Source of the DNA: RUG626 sp964553775
Lineage (GTDB): Bacteria; Bacillota; Clostridia; Oscillospirales; Oscillospiraceae
Direction: 5' to 3'
Assembly (NCBI GenBank): GCA_964553775.1
Contig: CAZKLU010000073.1
Location: forward strand, 1 to 8,489
Length of the DNA stretch: 8,489 nucleotides
Made by a program: the position numbers and the translations under genes. Shown piece after piece: positions 7,137 through 8,489 of this stretch. The notes under the pieces were generated by a model. It was not told where the DNA came from. It worked only from the letters and a program-made list of their open reading frames with translations, and did not search any database. The stretch's first letter is position 1; each line of letters starts with the position of its first letter.

Positions 7137-7165
7137 TTGACATTTTACTCGGAATGGTATAAAAT
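7137..7165 (+). promoter_or_regulatory. Promoter of the tRNA-Asp/tRNA-Thr operon
   Basis: TTGACA at 7137-7142 is a perfect -35. With a 17-base spacer, TAAAAT at 7160-7165 is the -10; alternatively TATAAA at 7158-7163 with a TGG extended -10 element. The expected start is near 7171-7173, about 14 bases before tRNA-Asp. Confidence 0.85.
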
Positions 7166-7185
7166 AGCCATTGTGTTGAGAGCTT

Positions 7186-7263
7186 GGCCGAGTAGTTCAG
7201 TCGGTTTAGAACGCCAGCCTGTCACGCTGGAGGTCGTGGGTTCGAGCCCCATCTCGGTCGCCA
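7186..7263 (+). tRNA. tRNA-Asp (GTC anticodon)
   Basis: A complete cloverleaf can be drawn by hand. The acceptor arm GGCCGAG pairs with CTCGGTC (one G-U). The D arm is GTTC/GAAC. The anticodon stem CCAGC/GCTGG encloses loop CTGTCAC with anticodon GTC. The T arm GTGGG/CCCAT carries the TTCGAGC loop. Discriminator G is at 7260 and an encoded CCA at 7261-7263. It is transcribed with the tRNA-Thr that starts 3 bases later. Confidence 0.96.
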
Positions 7264-7266
7264 TTT

Positions 7267-7342
<76 letters not shown>

Positions 7343-7348
7343 GAATAT

Positions 7349-7393
7349 ACCGCTAAAGTCTTATGATTTTGGCGGTTTTTGTTTTATTTTGCG
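7349..7393 (+). terminator. Intrinsic terminator of the tRNA operon
   Basis: ACCGCTAAA (7349-7357) pairs with TTTTGGCGGT (7367-7376) as a 9-bp stem with one G-U, immediately followed by a T-rich run (7377-7391). It begins 7 bases after the encoded CCA of tRNA-Thr. Confidence 0.9.
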
Positions 7394-7463
7394 GTTTTTT
7401 GTCGGGAAACGATAAAGCTGTTTTGGCGGGTTGGGAAAAAGTGAAACATTGTCTCAGAAAATG

Positions 7464-7500
7464 AACCGGGTAGGGTGCTTTGCCTTGCCCGGTTTTGTTT
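7464..7500 (+). terminator. Second intrinsic terminator
   Basis: AACCGGGTAGG (7464-7474) pairs with CCTTGCCCGGTT (7483-7494) with one G-U and a single-base bulge, followed by TTGTTT. The stem is strong and GC-rich. The roughly 70 bases between it and the tRNA terminator hold no visible gene, so it is either a back-up terminator or the end of a short RNA or a lost gene. Confidence 0.75.
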
Positions 7501-7865
7501 ATTCACTTATGAATTGATGTTCGCTTGCGTGTAATAATTGTTATATTTCCTGACGCAAATAATAAAATTTATAGCTTTAATATACGATACCTGACAATAA
7601 ATACTGTAGAATATGTAAGCTGATTTTAGGGTGAATGGGGTAAACAAAAAACTCACAAAACGAAAAGTTACGCTGCCACGACTTGTGAAGTAGATTTTTC
7701 ATGACCACTTGCGGAGATAAGCAATTTTCTGCGCTGACACTACTTGTTACGGCGCGTGTTCTTTCGGACGAGACATTTCCAATGTCAACGACCGTCACCC
7801 TTTCAAAGATAGTGGAGAAAAGCCATGCGGGGGAAAGCAATCGAACAGAGGTTAGTGTTGATGAT
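7501..7865. other. Intergenic stretch without a supported gene
   Basis: About 365 bases, AT-rich to about 7660 and more balanced after. TTGCGT (7525-7530) and ACGCAA (7553-7558) form a small inverted repeat. Overlapping frames are open on both strands in 7577-8027, but neither has a binding site or recognisable motif. I see nothing else here. Confidence 0.5.
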
Positions 7866-7887
7866 AAAAAGTGCGGCGTTTTACCGC
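7866..7887 (-). terminator. Intrinsic terminator of the minus-strand small peptide gene(s)
   Basis: Read on the minus strand, GCGGT pairs with GCCGC (4 bp plus one U-G) across the palindromic stretch 7873-7887. A T-run, ACTTTTT, follows, corresponding to the plus-strand A-run at 7866-7870. It lies 11 bases past the stop of the 34-aa gene. The stem is short but the arrangement is typical. Confidence 0.65.
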
Positions 7888-7897
7888 TGTTGATGTT

Positions 7898-8002
7898 TTA
7901 CTCACTGTGGTTACTTTTATACAGGAGAATAAGGGCCGTTGCAATTTTAACAATTCCAACGCAGATAAATGCGGTTCCTAAAATGGTTAACAAAGATTTC
8001 AT
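7898..8002 (-). CDS. 34-aa single-helix hydrophobic peptide, possible second toxin-like peptide
   Basis: Small gene on the minus strand. The peptide starts MKSLLTILGT and is a nearly continuous hydrophobic helix (about 4-28, with K19 inside), ending in a polar YKSNHSE tail. It resembles the short hydrophobic peptides of type I toxin systems in size and layout, but I recognise no family. Support for expression: a near-perfect ribosome binding site AAAGGAG (plus-strand complement at 8009-8015), 6 bases before the ATG, and an intrinsic terminator right after the stop. No promoter of its own was found, so it is probably co-transcribed with the 39-aa peptide gene 94 bases upstream on the same strand. 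The promoter for the opposing antisense RNA lies between the two. Confidence 0.6.
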   Translation of the reverse strand: MKSLLTILGTAFICVGIVKIATALILLYKSNHSE

Positions 8003-8023
8003 ACTTAACTCCTTTCTTTTCTC

Positions 8024-8052
8024 TTGACATCATTTGCCGAAACTTGTATAAT
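8024..8052 (+). promoter_or_regulatory. Perfect-consensus promoter of an antisense RNA
   Basis: TTGACA (8024-8029), a 17-base spacer and TATAAT (8047-8052) match the sigma-A consensus at every base. The start would be near 8057-8060. No open frame with a binding site follows; instead the transcript runs into the 3' end of a minus-strand peptide gene. Very strong promoters are typical of antitoxin RNAs in type I toxin-antitoxin loci. Confidence 0.9.
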
Positions 8053-8057
8053 TGTTA

Positions 8058-8088
8058 CGCACGAGGGAGTTTGCGTCTCCCTCATGCG
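8058..8088. repeat. Hairpin shared by antisense RNA 5' end and peptide mRNA
   Basis: Twelve-base arms (8058-8069 and 8077-8088) surround a 7-base loop. On the plus strand one pair is a C-A mismatch; read on the minus strand the same position is a G-U pair, so the minus-strand RNA folds better. There is no T-run on the minus strand, so it is unlikely to be an efficient terminator for the peptide gene. Confidence 0.7.
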
Positions 8089-8096
8089 CGGGGCTG

Positions 8097-8216
8097 TCAG
8101 CCTATCACCTTGTCGGCGATGATTAACAGCATCCCTACTACAAAGTCTACTAAACCAGTAAGGACTATCTTCTGAATCTCAAACTGGTTCTTAGTAGGCT
8201 TCTTTTTATGCTTCAT
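8097..8216 (-). CDS. 39-aa single-helix membrane peptide, putative type I toxin
   Basis: A short gene on the minus strand encoding a peptide with a strongly basic N-terminus (MKHKKKPTKNQ), one hydrophobic helix at about 17-34 (IVLTGLVDFVVGMLLIIA, with D24 inside) and a short DKVIG tail. This size and architecture match membrane-acting toxins of type I toxin-antitoxin systems and small phage holin-like peptides, although I cannot assign it to a named family. It has its own promoter (TTTACA, 17 bases, CATAAT; complement at 8249-8277) and a short 5' UTR with a weak binding site (AAGTGG, 10 bases before ATG). Inefficient translation initiation is common for such toxins. Almost the whole frame is covered by an antisense RNA. 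It sits upstream of a phage terminase-like remnant. Toxicity is inferred, not shown. Confidence 0.7.
   Translation of the reverse strand: MKHKKKPTKNQFEIQKIVLTGLVDFVVGMLLIIADKVIG
8147..8207 (+). terminator. Terminator of the antisense RNA, inside the peptide gene
   Basis: A 13-bp stem with a 2-base bulge (8147-8159 with 8183-8197), a 23-base loop, then a T-rich tail ending at 8207. It lies entirely within the minus-strand coding sequence, so codons 4-23 of the peptide double as the terminator of the opposing RNA. Confidence 0.75.
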
Positions 8217-8226
8217 CTCGTTTTAT

Positions 8227-8277
8227 CCACTTTCTTTGGGATGTATATATTATGACATATTTTTAGGAGTCTGTAAA
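8227..8277 (-). promoter_or_regulatory. Promoter and 5' leader of the 39-aa peptide gene
   Basis: On the minus strand TTTACA (complement 8272-8277) and CATAAT (complement 8249-8254) are separated by exactly 17 bases; the start is expected near 8242. The leader to the ATG is about 26 bases. A weak ribosome binding site AAGTGG (complement 8227-8232) stands 10 bases from the start codon. Confidence 0.8.
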
Positions 8278-8322
8278 GAGCTTTTTTGAATAAATTATAA
8301 TTTTCATGTTTTTTGCTGTGTT

Positions 8323-8489
8323 GTGGGCGATATGATAGATGTGTTCCGTGCCGGATTGCTCGCGCTTCCAGGGCGGCTCGCTATGGATACGGCAAATGCC
8401 AAAACAGCAGCGGAAGCATCCGACATTATACGAGCCGAAACCTACAAGCTCGCTGAAACTCTGAGCGCGTATGAATACGACCCTCAGAA
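8323..8489 (+). pseudogene. Phage terminase small subunit-like C-terminal fragment (5'-truncated, runs off the window)
   Basis: The frame is open from 8290 to the window end. From ATG 8332 it reads 52 residues: VFRAGLLALPGRLAMD (4-19), TAAEASDIIRAETYKLAETLSAYEYDP (25-51). This pattern (LLALPGRLA, then AE..D.IR.E.Y, then L..Y.YDP) fits the C-terminal half of Nu1-like phage DNA-packaging/terminase small subunits found in clostridial prophages. The helix-turn-helix N-terminal half expected upstream is absent: a TGA stop at 8287 and AT-rich non-homologous sequence precede it, and there is no ribosome binding site before GTG 8323 or ATG 8332. I therefore read it as a truncated relic of a prophage gene whose 3' end lies beyond the window. 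A re-initiated short protein cannot be excluded. Confidence 0.6.

Larger units (their letters stand above)
8058..8207 (+). ncRNA. Putative cis-antisense RNA (type I antitoxin-like)
   Basis: Predicted RNA of about 150 nt from the perfect promoter at 8024-8052. It opens with a hairpin right at the expected 5' end: GAGGGAG (8063-8069) / CTCCCTC (8077-8083), extended by CGCA/TGCG across a C-A mismatch. It ends at a terminator: CTACTAAACCAGT (8147-8159) pairs with ACTGGTT (8183-8189) and TAGTAG (8192-8197) across a 2-base bulge, followed by GCTTCTTTTT. The RNA is complementary to all of the 39-codon peptide gene on the minus strand except its first codons, and does not reach that gene's ribosome binding site. 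This geometry recalls RatA/txpA of Bacillus subtilis, where pairing at the toxin gene's 3' side leads to RNase III cleavage. The existence of the RNA is inferred from promoter and terminator. Confidence 0.75.

Noticed and set aside
7577..8027. Frames of 87 (minus) and 108 (plus) codons
   Set aside because: They overlap each other on opposite strands, lack ribosome binding sites, and the plus frame runs through the terminator and the 34-aa minus-strand gene, which has better signals.
7969..8175. 68-codon plus-strand frame over the antisense promoter
   Set aside because: It contains the consensus promoter and the 5' hairpin within its coding sequence and has no binding site; it is a shadow of the minus-strand peptide genes.

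Overview
The window looks like a chromosomal segment from a Gram-positive anaerobe of the class Clostridia (Bacillota), most likely an Oscillospiraceae/Ruminococcaceae-type gut or rumen bacterium. This rests on strong AGGAGG-type ribosome binding sites, moderate GC, an S-layer-homology transglutaminase-like protein of clostridial style, a DUF4860 protein, and a compact type IV pilus/type II secretion-like gene set. The genus is an inference.

Left part (107-6033): a surface and pilus region. A secreted protein with SLH-like repeats and a transglutaminase-like Cys-His-Asp domain comes first. A 136-nt leader with several small hairpins follows. Then comes a tightly coupled operon (1746-4402): a GspF/PilC inner-membrane platform protein and four small proteins with one N-terminal membrane segment each, joined by ATGA or 11-nt overlaps. 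One of the four is a DUF4860 protein and the others look like divergent (pseudo)pilins. An orphan 78-aa two-helix membrane protein and a second structured leader separate this operon from a complete PilT-type ATPase (4975-6033). Together the platform, pilin-like subunits and motor form much of a minimal type IV filament machine; no PilB-type extension ATPase, prepilin peptidase or PilM/N/O is in the window.

Middle (6034-7136): a strong inverted repeat downstream of pilT, then about 950 bases with only short interrupted reading frames. Next are tRNA-Asp(GTC) and tRNA-Thr(GGT) with a near-consensus promoter and an intrinsic terminator, and a second intrinsic terminator 70 bases further on.

Right part (7500-8489): a small locus resembling a type I toxin-antitoxin module. 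A 39-codon single-helix membrane peptide gene on the minus strand has its own promoter. Opposite it, a perfect-consensus promoter (TTGACA, 17 bp, TATAAT) drives an antisense RNA of about 150 nt that ends at a terminator lying inside the peptide gene. A second 34-codon hydrophobic peptide gene with an excellent ribosome binding site and terminator lies downstream on the same minus strand. The window ends in a 5'-truncated phage terminase small-subunit-like frame. The peptide/antisense module is therefore probably cargo of a decayed prophage or integrative element next to the tRNA genes. This module is the most interesting feature of the window.
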